From positions 62,001 to 126,000 of the IMG/VR virus record IMGVR_UViG_3300034107_000314: a stretch of DNA of 64,000 bases; one strand, given 5' to 3'. Under the pieces are notes generated by a model. The model saw nothing but the letters and a program-made list of their open reading frames with translations, had not been told where the DNA came from and searched no databases. The DNA is from a virus. Both the position numbers and the translations under genes were made by a program. Of this stretch, positions 1 through 8,657 are shown one piece after another; the stretch's first letter is position 1; each line of letters starts with the position of its first letter.

Positions 1-852
1 CAAGCTATCTTCATTAGGATATAGACTTGTTATTGGTATACCTGTATTATAAATCCCACTATGATCAATTCCTTTATAATACCCTGTCTCTTGTAATATA
101 TTACCAGTTTGTACAGGTATAAAACCTCTGTCGATAATTTCAAAAGAGCATGATATATCAAATGGATATTTTATATATTTATTAGCAACTGTAAGGAATC
201 TACCATATGATGGAATTTCACCGTAATCAAATCCTATATTTACTTCGGCAGACAGTAAACCATGACCACTTGCCATATGTGCTGCTACTTCTGGAGGCAC
301 TCCGCTCAAAAAGAAGTCTTTCCTTTTGCTCGTAGTTCCAGTAATAGGCACTATTCCAATTTCTGTTGGAACGATTGCTGTTGGAGGTATTCCACTGCAT
401 TCTAATGAATGGCCTTGAAAATTTACATCTTCTGTAAAAAAATTATCAGTACCAAATTTATAATTAATTGATGTTAATAATAAATCTTTTAACTCCATTC
501 CACTTGGATATTGGTTAAATCCATTACTATAATTATACATAACTACCCAGCCTGAACACGGGGAGATTATTAGTCCCCCCGAAGGCAGTATACCAGATGT
601 TTTACTATTGTATATAACACCTGTATTCAAAACTATAGATGGTGAATCACTCGATATAAATTTAGTGAGACTGACTTCTACATTTGATTTTTTGTAAATA
701 TTTTTAGCTGCAAATGGATTACCCCAAGTTGGAATTGTAGATACGTCAAAAGTTTGATTTACTGATAAATTTTGAACACCAGATATTTCTACTGTGTTTA
801 ATTTAAAAGTATGTAAATCATATCTTATTAATACTGGGGCATTGTTGTTCAT
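1..852 (-). CDS. Probable virion protein, 3' end outside window
   Basis: The frame is open for 284 codons from the ATG at 852 to the window edge, with no stop. The product is rich in Ser, Thr, Asn, Gly and Ile, poor in charged residues, and reads like a beta-rich structural protein. Its start overlaps the HNH stop as ATGA. I recognise no family; the virion role is inferred from composition and from being next to other structural-type genes. Confidence 0.55.
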   Translation of the reverse strand, partial: MNNNAPVLIRYDLHTFKLNTVEISGVQNLSVNQTFDVSTIPTWGNPFAAKNIYKKSNVEVSLTKFISSDSPSIVLNTGVIYNSKTSGILPSGGLIISPCSGWVVMYNYSNGFNQYPSGMELKDLLLTSINYKFGTDNFFTEDVNFQGHSLECSGIPPTAIVPTEIGIVPITGTTSKRKDFFLSGVPPEVAAHMASGHGLLSAEVNIGFDYGEIPSYGRFLTVANKYIKYPFDISCSFEIIDRGFIPVQTGNILQETGYYKGIDHSGIYNTGIPITSLYPNEDSL

Positions 853-1430
853 TGTATTTCACAAGCTCCACCAGAGTTATTTTTTTTACTATGATTCGAT
901 ATTAAAATACACATTTCAATAAAATAATTTTCATCATATGTTCTTTTCATCATATTTATATCCTTGTGAACCCATTGTACATTATTTTCAGTATAACCAA
1001 TAGAACTATCTATTCTATCCAGTGAAGCCGTATGATTTGACTGCTCGTTATATTTTATAATTATATCTTGTCCTGATAATGCGCATTTTTTACCCTGTTT
1101 TAAAAAAAGATTCCAAGCATATTCTATTGTTATTGTAAAATCAACACTTCTTCTGCTTCCTCTTTTTCTTCCGCCAGCACCTCTTTTGATAGAGTCCCAA
1201 TAATCTCCACTAATATCTCCAAATCCTTTCCATTGATGATGGTGATTTCCTTTGGGGGCGCATTTTGAACATCTTTTACTTTGCCCTTGTATTAAATGAG
1301 TAGAATATACATCTCTAATATTACCGCATTCACAAATACATCTCCACACCGTATGATTTCTATTAGTTTGTACTCTTTGCTGTACAGTCCATTTTCCGAA
1401 TTTTTCACCAGTCAGATCTTTTAACTTCAT
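849..1430 (-). CDS. HNH homing endonuclease with N-terminal zinc-binding module
   Basis: A 193-residue phage HNH nuclease. The N-terminal third has the GEKFGKWTV start and a four-Cys pattern (CxCxC then CxxC) common in phage HNH proteins. The HNH core follows, with CALSG and then a DRIDSSIGYTENNVQWV segment carrying the metal and catalytic residues. Such proteins nick or cut a target site to spread their own gene. It has its own leader with a GTGTATAATAT motif, and ends in a 4-base overlap with the next gene. Confidence 0.85.
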   Translation of the reverse strand: MKLKDLTGEKFGKWTVQQRVQTNRNHTVWRCICECGNIRDVYSTHLIQGQSKRCSKCAPKGNHHHQWKGFGDISGDYWDSIKRGAGGRKRGSRRSVDFTITIEYAWNLFLKQGKKCALSGQDIIIKYNEQSNHTASLDRIDSSIGYTENNVQWVHKDINMMKRTYDENYFIEMCILISNHSKKNNSGGACEIQ

Positions 1431-1465
1431 TTTACACTCCTGTTTTATATCAATATAATCACATT

Positions 1466-1476
1466 ATATTATACAC
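1466..1476 (-). promoter_or_regulatory. GTGTATAnTAT motif (candidate phage promoter)
   Basis: The minus strand reads GTGTATAATAT about 36 bases before the HNH start. The leader around it is bounded by a 10-bp inverted repeat (CTCCTGTTTT and AAAACAGGAG). The right arm holds the Shine-Dalgarno sequence, so folding could hide the start. Confidence 0.4.
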
Positions 1477-1500
1477 AAAACAGGAGGCAAATGTGATTAA

Positions 1501-3684
1501 TTAAACTAATTCGCAGCCACCAGAAGTACAAGCAAGAGCCTGTTCTAGTTGTGTGTCATCATATATCTCTTCTACAACTGTATAGTCCACTTCTTTGTAC
1601 TCCCGTTTGAGTTCTGTCCATAGTTTGAAGTTATAAATATCCTTCATGCAATATGTAAGCTCTTTAATATCACCTTCAAAATACTTATTAGCAAATTTCT
1701 TGCATCTCTCTACCCATTCGACTTTCGCTTTTCCTTTGATTGGACTTCCAAGACCAGAAATGCTATCACACGCTGCCCAAAGATTATCTTCCCATAAATT
1801 AAGAGCTACTTCGATCAAACCACTTACAAACATAACTCCTTCACCATAATGAGATATCATCTCACTAGGTAAATACACAGCCGTGAATGGGGCTTGTGGA
1901 TAATCTTTATCTCCAGTCACTGGAAGTAAAGAAATGCCGCAGAAGAATTCTCTATTAGCATAGATAAAATCCTCTACTTCATTCCATTCATCGGGCTTAA
2001 CATTGATTGTATTACTTACGTTGTGAGTTAGCCAAGGCTTAGTGCAAAGCTCAATATTAGTGCCGGGCAATACCCAGTTCTGTTGTGTTGACTTTACAAT
2101 CTTAAGTAACTCAATAGCTGTAATCTTATTCTTTGTTTTGCTACCGTCTGGGACTTCAATACAGAAAGCAATTACATCATCGGTTCTATTGGCCGACCAA
2201 ACAGATTCTTCGCACGCTCTTGGGTTGACTTTGTTGAAGTGCTGGTACAGTGCCTCCACCTTATTCGCCTGTACGCGACGAATATAGCGTTTAGCGTGAT
2301 GAGGGTGAATACCACTGGCAGTGCCAAGGATACAGCTAGCAGTGCCTTCAGGCTTGACACAGGTGACTCTCGCCGCTTGATTAATTCCAATCTTCTGGGC
2401 GATAGATTTGTTGGTTTCTTTTGCAAGCTCTGCTGCCTTTCGTTGAATATCTGGATTCAAGCAGATCTCAGGCTTTTCTAACCAACCTGTTCCAGATACA
2501 CCTAGTAATGCTTCTCTAGCAAAAATCTTTTCACTAGTCTCTCCTAAATATGGAAAACTATTAAATCCAGCTTGAAGAGTTCCAATAATAGTTACTGCTT
2601 TAACTGCATCATAAAACTCTTGTTCAGTAGTAACTTTAGCACAGTTAACTGTAGAAAGATTACAACCTTGCCATCCACTCTTGCCAGTTTCTACATCTAC
2701 TGGATACATGCCAATTTCAACACATGGATTAACAATAAAATCTTCATCGTCGGCCCATACGAAACCCGGTTCACCAAATTGCTTAACTGACTGCATTAAT
2801 TCTGCAAATTGTTCAGGAGTTGTCTTATCTCTTAAAAGAAGTGCTGAATTATTTGATCGACCCCTATGAGGATTATCGGTAAACCAATTGCCAGTTTTAG
2901 CTGTAGCCATCTCTTTATCATCTGGCGAGAAGAGGCAAATGGTAGCACTACGCCTAACTCCACCACTAATAACAGCATCGGCAGCGTGCATAACAATGTC
3001 ATATGCTTCGATTGGTTTAATTCTGAAATCACCTCTGTTAATGGCATTGTCTAACACTTTCTTAATGTTGTTAAGAGCTTTCTTTAGCGGTTCTGAACCC
3101 GGAGCTTTTCCACCTCCAGAAATTCTTGTACCTTTCGCTCTAATCTTGTCAAAATTAAACTGAATTTCTTTTCCTTGATATTCTGGAAAATCAGTTTCAC
3201 CTTCAAAATAAGAACTTAGCAATACACCGATTGCATCACTCCAACCTTCAATTTCATCTGGTACAGTATACTTGACTTTTCCAGATCTTTCTTTTGATAG
3301 GTTAGGTAGTTTATCAATGTGTTTTTTCTGCACTGAAAATCCTACGCCACAACCACAAAGAAGCATATACATGCACTCTTGAAAGAATCGCATTCTATCA
3401 ATGAAAGATACTGTACAATTAAACATACGGGCGTTATGCTTAAAGATAGGATCTCCACCAAATTGCAAAGCTCTCTGCGAGCCTAAACCTTTCTTCTTGA
3501 GCATCATATCATATGCCCAGTCAATATCTGCGTGCAAATCTTCGCTCTTATCTGCATATTGTTTATGCATCATATTCCTAACGCGATCCACACTCTCCTT
3601 GTATGTTTCTCGCCTCTTCTTATCTGGTAAATATCTTGCATATTTTGCGGAAAATGTGTAATCCTGTAAAGCTTTAATCGACAT
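1501..3684 (-). CDS. nrdJ: Adenosylcobalamin-dependent ribonucleoside-triphosphate reductase (class II)
   Basis: A 727-residue, monomeric-type class II reductase that makes dNTPs from NTPs using a cobalamin-generated thiyl radical. Visible features: the first active-site Cys in MFNCTVS (about residue 90), the NPCVE signature (319-323) whose Cys carries the radical, a further Cys near 341, and the C-terminal swinging-arm pair C719/C724. The length is close to the Lactobacillus enzyme (about 739). It starts in a TAATG overlap with dCMP deaminase; thioredoxin at 33850 could be its reductant. It depends on host or environmental B12. Confidence 0.93.
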   Translation of the reverse strand: MSIKALQDYTFSAKYARYLPDKKRRETYKESVDRVRNMMHKQYADKSEDLHADIDWAYDMMLKKKGLGSQRALQFGGDPIFKHNARMFNCTVSFIDRMRFFQECMYMLLCGCGVGFSVQKKHIDKLPNLSKERSGKVKYTVPDEIEGWSDAIGVLLSSYFEGETDFPEYQGKEIQFNFDKIRAKGTRISGGGKAPGSEPLKKALNNIKKVLDNAINRGDFRIKPIEAYDIVMHAADAVISGGVRRSATICLFSPDDKEMATAKTGNWFTDNPHRGRSNNSALLLRDKTTPEQFAELMQSVKQFGEPGFVWADDEDFIVNPCVEIGMYPVDVETGKSGWQGCNLSTVNCAKVTTEQEFYDAVKAVTIIGTLQAGFNSFPYLGETSEKIFAREALLGVSGTGWLEKPEICLNPDIQRKAAELAKETNKSIAQKIGINQAARVTCVKPEGTASCILGTASGIHPHHAKRYIRRVQANKVEALYQHFNKVNPRACEESVWSANRTDDVIAFCIEVPDGSKTKNKITAIELLKIVKSTQQNWVLPGTNIELCTKPWLTHNVSNTINVKPDEWNEVEDFIYANREFFCGISLLPVTGDKDYPQAPFTAVYLPSEMISHYGEGVMFVSGLIEVALNLWEDNLWAACDSISGLGSPIKGKAKVEWVERCKKFANKYFEGDIKELTYCMKDIYNFKLWTELKREYKEVDYTVVEEIYDDTQLEQALACTSGGCELV

Positions 3685-4169
3685 TATTCTTTTGCCCTTT
3701 TATTTTGTAGTTTTATACTTAGATTACTGAATACTGTATATTCAAAATCTAATTCTTTTATTTTTAGTCCATTTTCAATCAAGAAGTTAATTATCTTAAT
3801 ATCATCTTCGCTCATGGAATAAATCACTCCATGTTTATCTACTATGATTTTTCTGATACCATTCTGCCATAGCATTTTTGAACATACCGAGCATGGATAT
3901 CCAGTTACATAAGCTCGTAAGTTTTTTTCTTTCACAATCATATTAGCTAAAGCATTTTGTTCAGCGTGGATCATATATGGATATTTGTAAGGACGAATCA
4001 TTGGTAGATTTTCATCCTGTGTATTAGCTGGAAAGCCATTGTATCCTACGCTAACGACATGATTGTCTTCGTTAACAATAACACAGCCCACTTGCGTTTG
4101 TGCGTCATGTGAACGCACAGCGGCTAAATGGGCCATTGCCATAAAGTATTGATCCCAGTCGGTTCTCAT
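3684..4169 (-). CDS. dCMP deaminase
   Basis: Zinc-dependent deaminase that converts dCMP to dUMP, the substrate of ThyX (23843). From the ATG at 4169 the protein has 161 residues with HAE (H68, E70) and PCSVC (C93, C96) zinc and catalytic motifs. A TTG ten codons upstream is in frame, but the ATG is preferred because it forms an ATGA overlap with the preceding gene. It lies directly before the reductase, forming a nucleotide pair. Confidence 0.9.
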   Translation of the reverse strand: MRTDWDQYFMAMAHLAAVRSHDAQTQVGCVIVNEDNHVVSVGYNGFPANTQDENLPMIRPYKYPYMIHAEQNALANMIVKEKNLRAYVTGYPCSVCSKMLWQNGIRKIIVDKHGVIYSMSEDDIKIINFLIENGLKIKELDFEYTVFSNLSIKLQNKRAKE

Positions 4170-4390
4170 TTTTTTAGGTACTCTTTGTGAACCCAAGTGA
4201 GTTGTAAAGTACCCTCGTCAACATTCGCTCCAATTATAAAAGGCCCGTAGGCTACTAGTTTATTATAGCCTTGCTTTGCCTCAAAGTATCCACAATATCC
4301 AGAAATTCGCTTTTTTGTTTCTGTTCCGGGAATTAGCTGACGGTCCAATTGGTACAACTTGTCAAAATCCACTGACTTTAAATTAACCAT
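4166..4390 (-). CDS. Small protein of unknown function
   Basis: A 74-residue protein with no recognised domain; the sequence is mixed aromatic and basic with several Gly-Tyr pairs (ISGYCGYFEA). It is transcribed just before dCMP deaminase and overlaps it by 4 bases, so it is probably part of the same message. Confidence 0.65.
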   Translation of the reverse strand: MVNLKSVDFDKLYQLDRQLIPGTETKKRISGYCGYFEAKQGYNKLVAYGPFIIGANVDEGTLQLTWVHKEYLKK

Positions 4391-4402
4391 TGTTTTGTCC
4401 TA

Positions 4403-4750
4403 TTATTCTGAGATTTTAAAAAATGAAAGAACGTCCTTCTTAAGCATTTGTCCTACGTATTCAATTTGTTCGCTAGCGGGATCTTCATCTGCAAATGATA
4501 GAAAATAAAATTCTGTGACTTCATCAGCAATAAGCTCGTTTAACATTTTTGCATTGTAGTCACTTTCTTTGAAAAGCTTATCCAGCTTAGAAGGTAAAGA
4601 GAAAGCTATATAACCTTCTCGTTCACCCAATACTTGAAAGCTAATACAGTAATAAGATATTTTATTTTGTTTAAACTTAAAGAAGCTCAAAATATCATTA
4701 TTCCAATCAAATTCTTCTTTAATGTCAATATTGCCAATTTTAATACTCAT
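4403..4750 (-). CDS. Small protein of unknown function
   Basis: A 115-residue soluble protein without signal or membrane segment, acidic near the C-terminus (SFADEDPASEQIEY). A GTG three codons upstream is in frame; I chose the ATG at 4750. It overlaps the upstream small gene by 11 bases. Confidence 0.65.
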   Translation of the reverse strand: MSIKIGNIDIKEEFDWNNDILSFFKFKQNKISYYCISFQVLGEREGYIAFSLPSKLDKLFKESDYNAKMLNELIADEVTEFYFLSFADEDPASEQIEYVGQMLKKDVLSFFKISE

Positions 4751-4925
4751 TCTTATCACTTTCTAGAACCACAGTTATTTTGTTTAGTCTGATATCAATG
4801 AAAGTCTTGTCGTCAACTTTCCTTACATTGATATTATCCAACACCGCTTTCACTTTGTCAAGGTCTGACTGGGAGAAATTTAGCTGATTCAGCAAAATCT
4901 CAACTAATTTATCTTTTAATTCCAT
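4740..4925 (-). CDS. Small protein of unknown function
   Basis: A 61-residue acidic and basic mixed protein with no Cys and no membrane segment. Its start lies inside the end of the preceding membrane protein gene (17-base overlap), which supports co-translation. Confidence 0.6.
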   Translation of the reverse strand: MELKDKLVEILLNQLNFSQSDLDKVKAVLDNINVRKVDDKTFIDIRLNKITVVLESDKNEY

Positions 4926-5313
4926 TTGTAGCTCCAGCGGCAGCAGTCGCCATCCCGTTAGACATCGAAATTACTTTTTTTTTATCTTCCAAGATATCGT
5001 TTTTTGCAATACCGTCTTGCATAAGCTTATCTAATTTATAAGTATGCTCATTTAATATCTCTGCATGTACGGTAAAATTTTGTACTAAAATTTCATTTTG
5101 TTTCTCTAGAATGCTTACGGTTCTACCCGATGCATCTTTTAACTGAGTAACTAATTCAAAGTGGGCGTCCACTATTGGTTCAACTTTAATAAAAATCTTT
5201 TTACCTAGTTTATAAACTACAAAGCCAGTAATAAGCCATAATCCAACAGGGAATCCAGTTTTATTGATAAACTCTCCCAAATTTGGTAATACTTCATGCC
5301 ATGACATGTTCAT
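4909..5313 (-). CDS. Small membrane protein with coiled coil
   Basis: A 134-residue protein with one membrane segment at about residues 20-36 (FPVGLWLITGFVVYKLG), then a long helical, coiled-coil-like region (about 45-115) with heptad leucines and isoleucines. The layout recalls phage membrane proteins of lysis or virion-membrane type, but no family is recognised. It is the first gene after the 5335-5357 terminator, so it may start a new transcript. Confidence 0.65.
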   Translation of the reverse strand: MNMSWHEVLPNLGEFINKTGFPVGLWLITGFVVYKLGKKIFIKVEPIVDAHFELVTQLKDASGRTVSILEKQNEILVQNFTVHAEILNEHTYKLDKLMQDGIAKNDILEDKKKVISMSNGMATAAAGATNGIKR

Positions 5314-5326
5314 AATTCATCTCCTA

Positions 5327-5357
5327 AAATAAAAGGGGACTGGGAATCCCAATCCCC
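5327..5357 (-). terminator. Rho-independent terminator
   Basis: On the minus strand a G+C hairpin (GGGGATTGGGA, short loop, TCCCAGTCCCC) is followed by TTTTATTTTA. It ends the gene at 5367-5999. Confidence 0.85.
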
Positions 5358-5366
5358 CGAATTTAA

Positions 5367-5999
5367 TTACTTGCCAGTGATAGGTGAGTAGTTATATTTA
5401 TTAGATGATGTAGCAGGATTGTAATCAACAAAATTGGTCAAGATATACAATTCACCCGGAACCGCTCTGCTTGGAATAGATCCAGAAGTACCGAAATCTG
5501 CACCAGCTGTGCCAGTTGGGTTTGTGATCCAAGTAGTTCTCTTCTTGATCTTGTCGCCGTTAGAATCATATCCTGTTCTACTAAATTGGCTCTTGCGAAC
5601 TAGTGTTGTAGAATTATCATAGTTATCTTTGATATAATATGGATATTTTGGGCCAGAAACAGTATTAGCCATGAAGAGCAAGAAAGTCTTGGATACGCCA
5701 GCAAGAGTTGTTGCAACTCTAGAGATCAACCAAGTATTTCCTGATCTGCTATTGGAGTTATAAGCAAATGTTCCACCGCTAAGAATTTTTGCAGTGTTAT
5801 ATGTTTTAGCTCCACTTAATTCTTTTGGTCCGGTTGTAATTGATGTATTGTTTGTGTTTACATCTTTAACTTGGATTGCTTTTGTGATTAGTGTCGTAGC
5901 AGTAGACAATCCGATGATTGTTCCACCCTGTCGCTGTGTGGTATAAGCTCCACCAGCAGTATTTTTTAAATATGGATTGGACGATTGATTTGGAACCAT
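5367..5999 (-). CDS. Probable virion protein
   Basis: A 210-residue protein rich in Thr, Ser, Asn and Gly with no Cys, no signal peptide and no catalytic motif. It is a single gene with a good Shine-Dalgarno (AGGAG), a strong terminator and an upstream GTGTATAGTAG motif. This isolated, well-terminated layout fits an abundant late protein such as a capsid decoration or tail protein. No family is recognised. Confidence 0.6.
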   Translation of the reverse strand: MVPNQSSNPYLKNTAGGAYTTQRQGGTIIGLSTATTLITKAIQVKDVNTNNTSITTGPKELSGAKTYNTAKILSGGTFAYNSNSRSGNTWLISRVATTLAGVSKTFLLFMANTVSGPKYPYYIKDNYDNSTTLVRKSQFSRTGYDSNGDKIKKRTTWITNPTGTAGADFGTSGSIPSRAVPGELYILTNFVDYNPATSSNKYNYSPITGK

Positions 6000-6066
6000 T
6001 GCAGTTCTCCTGTTTATGTATTAAAACTTATTATTTTCCTATTATCCTTGTTTTAGGTTCCTCTTC

Positions 6067-6573
6067 CTACTCTACTATACACAATTCTCTGCACAAATTT
6101 ATCGCTTTTTTTAATTTTTTTCTTGCAGCTTCTTTTCCATATCCATTTTGTTCACCTATTTCCTTATTTGTCATGTTGTAATAAAATTTTTGAACCAGTA
6201 CATTATATAGTTCTTCGTTTTTATCTTTAACAGACATCAAAATATCTCTAGCTTCTTCTTTACTTTTAAAATCGCACGACAGTGCATTGTGATAATTATC
6301 AATATATTCAGTATTCTGAAAATCTCTAGCCTTGCTTTTGTACAGTCTTCTAGAATTGTTTTGTATGCTTCTATACAAGTAAGATGAGAATTTAGCTTTT
6401 TTTGTAGAATTGAAATTTTGCAAACATCCCCATAGCGTATTCATTATAACCGATTTAATTTCATCTTTTGTGCATACACCTTTTAAATTTTCATTGCAAA
6501 CTTTGTGCATAATTTTTTTATAATATTCATTATTAATAGCTTCTTCAAATTTCTTATCGTTTACAGATTGCAT
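6067..6573 (-). CDS. Sigma-70-family-like transcription factor
   Basis: A 168-residue protein resembling small sigma factors. Region 2-like helices lie around residues 45-80 (KFSSYLYRSIQNNSRRLYK) and a region 4-like helix-turn-helix around 125-165 (NVLVQKFYYNMTNKEIGEQN, then KKLKKAI). Such phage factors redirect host RNA polymerase to late promoters, as T4 gp55 does. The match is by pattern only. It overlaps the upstream gene by 20 bases and precedes the structural gene at 5367. Confidence 0.65.
   Translation of the reverse strand: MQSVNDKKFEEAINNEYYKKIMHKVCNENLKGVCTKDEIKSVIMNTLWGCLQNFNSTKKAKFSSYLYRSIQNNSRRLYKSKARDFQNTEYIDNYHNALSCDFKSKEEARDILMSVKDKNEELYNVLVQKFYYNMTNKEIGEQNGYGKEAARKKLKKAINLCRELCIVE
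6072..6082 (-). promoter_or_regulatory. GTGTATAnTAG motif (candidate phage promoter)
   Basis: The minus strand reads GTGTATAGTAG within the end of the sigma-like gene, 73 bases before the structural gene start at 5999. It matches the motif found before the HNH genes. Confidence 0.4.
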
Positions 6574-6964
6574 TTTCTATTTCCTTTTTTACGTTTGTGA
6601 AATTAAACATTTTTCCTACACCAATACAAAATGTGTATCTACTCATAATTTTCAATGCTTCTACGCCATTGATTATTTTTATCTTGTCAGATACTTTATA
6701 CGTAATATCAAAATTGGTGTATCCTAGCCAGCAGTACCATCTGTCTGAAGGTTTTAATGCGGATTCACTGGGAACAGTTCCAAATGGAGTGTGTATTAAT
6801 GGAGACCCCATGTCTAATAATGGTCCTAAACTATTAGTTATTCCCATGTTACTTAGCAACTGTTCATTATCCTCAGATTCTTCATCCATCATAAAATCTA
6901 TAGGCTGAGATTCTAGAAGTTCTATCTCTTTTTCATTCCAGCTTTCCCACATTATTTTTTTCAT
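6554..6964 (-). CDS. Protein of unknown function
   Basis: A 136-residue protein with an acidic N-terminal third (MDEESEDNEQ near residue 26) and a central Pro/Gly-rich stretch. No membrane segment or known motif is seen. It overlaps the sigma-like gene, so the two are probably translated together. Confidence 0.6.
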   Translation of the reverse strand: MKKIMWESWNEKEIELLESQPIDFMMDEESEDNEQLLSNMGITNSLGPLLDMGSPLIHTPFGTVPSESALKPSDRWYCWLGYTNFDITYKVSDKIKIINGVEALKIMSRYTFCIGVGKMFNFTNVKKEIENAICKR

Positions 6965-7290
6965 TAACTTAGCTCCACATTGGTAGGATCTATGACTAGA
7001 CTTGTAGGCGACGATAGTTCATTAAAAGCTTTAGAAAATGTATTGAATTTTTTTAATCCATTTTCCATAGTTTTTGATTGAACTTTTAACTGTTCTAATA
7101 TTAATTCATTAAATTCTCCGCTAGTAGATTTATTTAATAGTAATGCAAACTTTTTAATTTCTTCTGTGGTATTACCCCACGCAACTTCAAATGCTACATT
7201 TCCATCAGTATCTAAACAAAAAATAATAAATGACTGAGGTGTAAAATCTTCAGTCAAATCGTCTTGGGTCTCCGTTGATGCATTCGACAT
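6964..7290 (-). CDS. Small acidic protein of unknown function
   Basis: A 108-residue protein with an acidic N-terminus and a C-terminal half of amphipathic helices (about 50-95). No family is recognised. The stop and the next start overlap by one base. Confidence 0.6.
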   Translation of the reverse strand: MSNASTETQDDLTEDFTPQSFIIFCLDTDGNVAFEVAWGNTTEEIKKFALLLNKSTSGEFNELILEQLKVQSKTMENGLKKFNTFSKAFNELSSPTSLVIDPTNVELS

Positions 7291-7642
7291 AAAAGTTATC
7301 CGGTATGAGTTTATAAAAATTCGTTGTATTGACTATTTTTCCATTCTTTATACAATCTTTAAAATATAGCATTTTACTTGTATATATAATTTCAATAGTG
7401 TCTTCTTTTTTTCTACATGATACTAATTCTTTTGTAGGCCATTCATAATGTACTTTAATATATTCTGTGAACAATTCTAATAAACATTGTTTAGGACCGC
7501 TATGAAATAGAGTCATTCTTTTTTTTAAGATATTATATTCATCATCTAATAATATTTTTTTATAATCTATATCTAATTGTGATACAGAATTGTCTTCAAA
7601 TATAGGAATAAATGATATATCTATATTGTATTGCTTATCCAT
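7250..7642 (-). CDS. Protein of unknown function
   Basis: A 130-residue soluble protein with charged helices and several aromatic residues; no domain is recognised. It is the first gene after the promoter at 7674-7701 and overlaps the next gene by 41 bases. Confidence 0.6.
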   Translation of the reverse strand: MDKQYNIDISFIPIFEDNSVSQLDIDYKKILLDDEYNILKKRMTLFHSGPKQCLLELFTEYIKVHYEWPTKELVSCRKKEDTIEIIYTSKMLYFKDCIKNGKIVNTTNFYKLIPDNFYVECINGDPRRFD

Positions 7643-7654
7643 TATTTCCTCCTA

Positions 7655-7687
7655 TAAAAATGGGCTTAGTAATATTATACCAAGCCC
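7655..7687 (-). terminator. Rho-independent terminator overlapping a promoter
   Basis: The minus strand has GGGGCTTGGT, an A/T loop and ACTAAGCCC followed by ATTTTTA. It ends the gene at 7704-8177. Its loop contains the TATAAT of the next promoter. Confidence 0.7.
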
Positions 7688-7701
7688 CAAAGAATTGTCA
7701 A
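7674..7701 (-). promoter_or_regulatory. Sigma70-type promoter
   Basis: TTGACA, 16 bases, TATAAT on the minus strand; it drives the gene starting at 7642. The -10 lies within the terminator hairpin of the upstream gene. Confidence 0.65.
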
Positions 7702-7703
7702 TG

Positions 7704-8177
7704 TTAATTTAATAAAATCCAAGCAATTGCCCTCATTTTTTCAGATAAAGCAATTTGCTCTTCTTTTGTAATGATAGCTTCATTTTCTCCAAGCGTAGAT
7801 AGTATGATTTTATACATTCTATCTCCAAGAGCTTTATACTTATTGCTAATTCTATTATTAAATGTTAGCTTAGCGGATTCCACATAAAAGTTTTCGAAAG
7901 ATATTGAATTTACATTTTCATAAGATGGTAGTCTTTTACCCACCTCATTATTAAAAATGGCAATCAGCTCTCTATCAAAAACTTCGTCTGGGCCGGAAAC
8001 GATGTCTTTAATATCTTTTAACTCTTCGTATAGTTTATCGGTAGGCTTTTTCAAGTCTAGCATTTTACTGTAGTTTGTAGATGGAATTACTGGTTTATCA
8101 ATATTAATTCCTGAGATACTATCCCAAAAAAAACCAATTAATACAAAAGCAATTCCTAAATATACTCTAGGCTTCAT
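7704..8177 (-). CDS. Membrane-anchored or exported protein
   Basis: A 157-residue protein with an N-terminal hydrophobic segment (about residues 4-20, YLGIAFVLIGFFW) that may be an uncleaved anchor. The rest is helical and charged. It lies in a run of five small membrane protein genes next to a papain-like protease and ends at a terminator. Confidence 0.6.
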   Translation of the reverse strand: MKPRVYLGIAFVLIGFFWDSISGINIDKPVIPSTNYSKMLDLKKPTDKLYEELKDIKDIVSGPDEVFDRELIAIFNNEVGKRLPSYENVNSISFENFYVESAKLTFNNRISNKYKALGDRMYKIILSTLGENEAIITKEEQIALSEKMRAIAWILLN

Positions 8178-8178
8178 A

Positions 8179-8472
8179 TTATTTGTCCACTTTAATTAAC
8201 ATTGGGAAAATTTCATCTAGTGTTATAACAGCTTCAGATAGATTGTTCTCTTCGCAAGCATCCTTGAATGATTGCCACTTCTGAACAATCTCTACCAAAT
8301 TATCTTTAGTATCGACTGCAACAACAGGAGCTGGAGCTGGAGTCGGGGTGATATTTGGAATATCAATATTGTTGGCTTTTTGCTGAATCTTCTTTAGCAA
8401 AGAAGAAAAATCAAATGAGGATAGGATTATAACGATTCCAAGTCCTAAAAAAATTATTTGGCCTGTACTCAT
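8179..8472 (-). CDS. Single-pass membrane protein
   Basis: A 97-residue protein with an N-terminal membrane segment (about 5-22, IIFLGLGIVIILSSF), a Pro/Ala linker (PTPAPAP near 43) and a helical C-terminal domain. It overlaps the upstream gene by 4 bases. The function is unknown. Confidence 0.6.
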   Translation of the reverse strand: MSTGQIIFLGLGIVIILSSFDFSSLLKKIQQKANNIDIPNITPTPAPAPVVAVDTKDNLVEIVQKWQSFKDACEENNLSEAVITLDEIFPMLIKVDK

Positions 8473-8657
8473 TGGACCACCTCAGTCTTTCTTAATGAGT
8501 CGCCAACAATCCAGCTCGCACAAACCAGCACGATATTCTGAACTTGATCTGCGCTTAAAGTAGTAATCCCTAAACTTTCTGTTGTTACAGCTAATACGCC
8601 AGCTACCGCGACCCAAAATCTACGAGATTGAAGCAGGGCTTGAATTTTAGTTTGCAT
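8469..8657 (-). CDS. Small two-helix membrane protein, holin-like
   Basis: A 62-residue protein with two hydrophobic segments (about 13-32 and 38-54) and charged ends. The RRFWVAVAG start of the first segment is typical of small phage holins or phage membrane proteins. A holin role is inferred from size and context only. It overlaps neighbours on both sides. Confidence 0.5.
   Translation of the reverse strand: MQTKIQALLQSRRFWVAVAGVLAVTTESLGITTLSADQVQNIVLVCASWIVGDSLRKTEVVQ

Noticed and set aside
1646-3661. Several plus-strand open frames opposite the ribonucleotide reductase
   Set aside because: They are antisense shadows of a strongly supported 727-residue gene and lack ribosome-binding sites.
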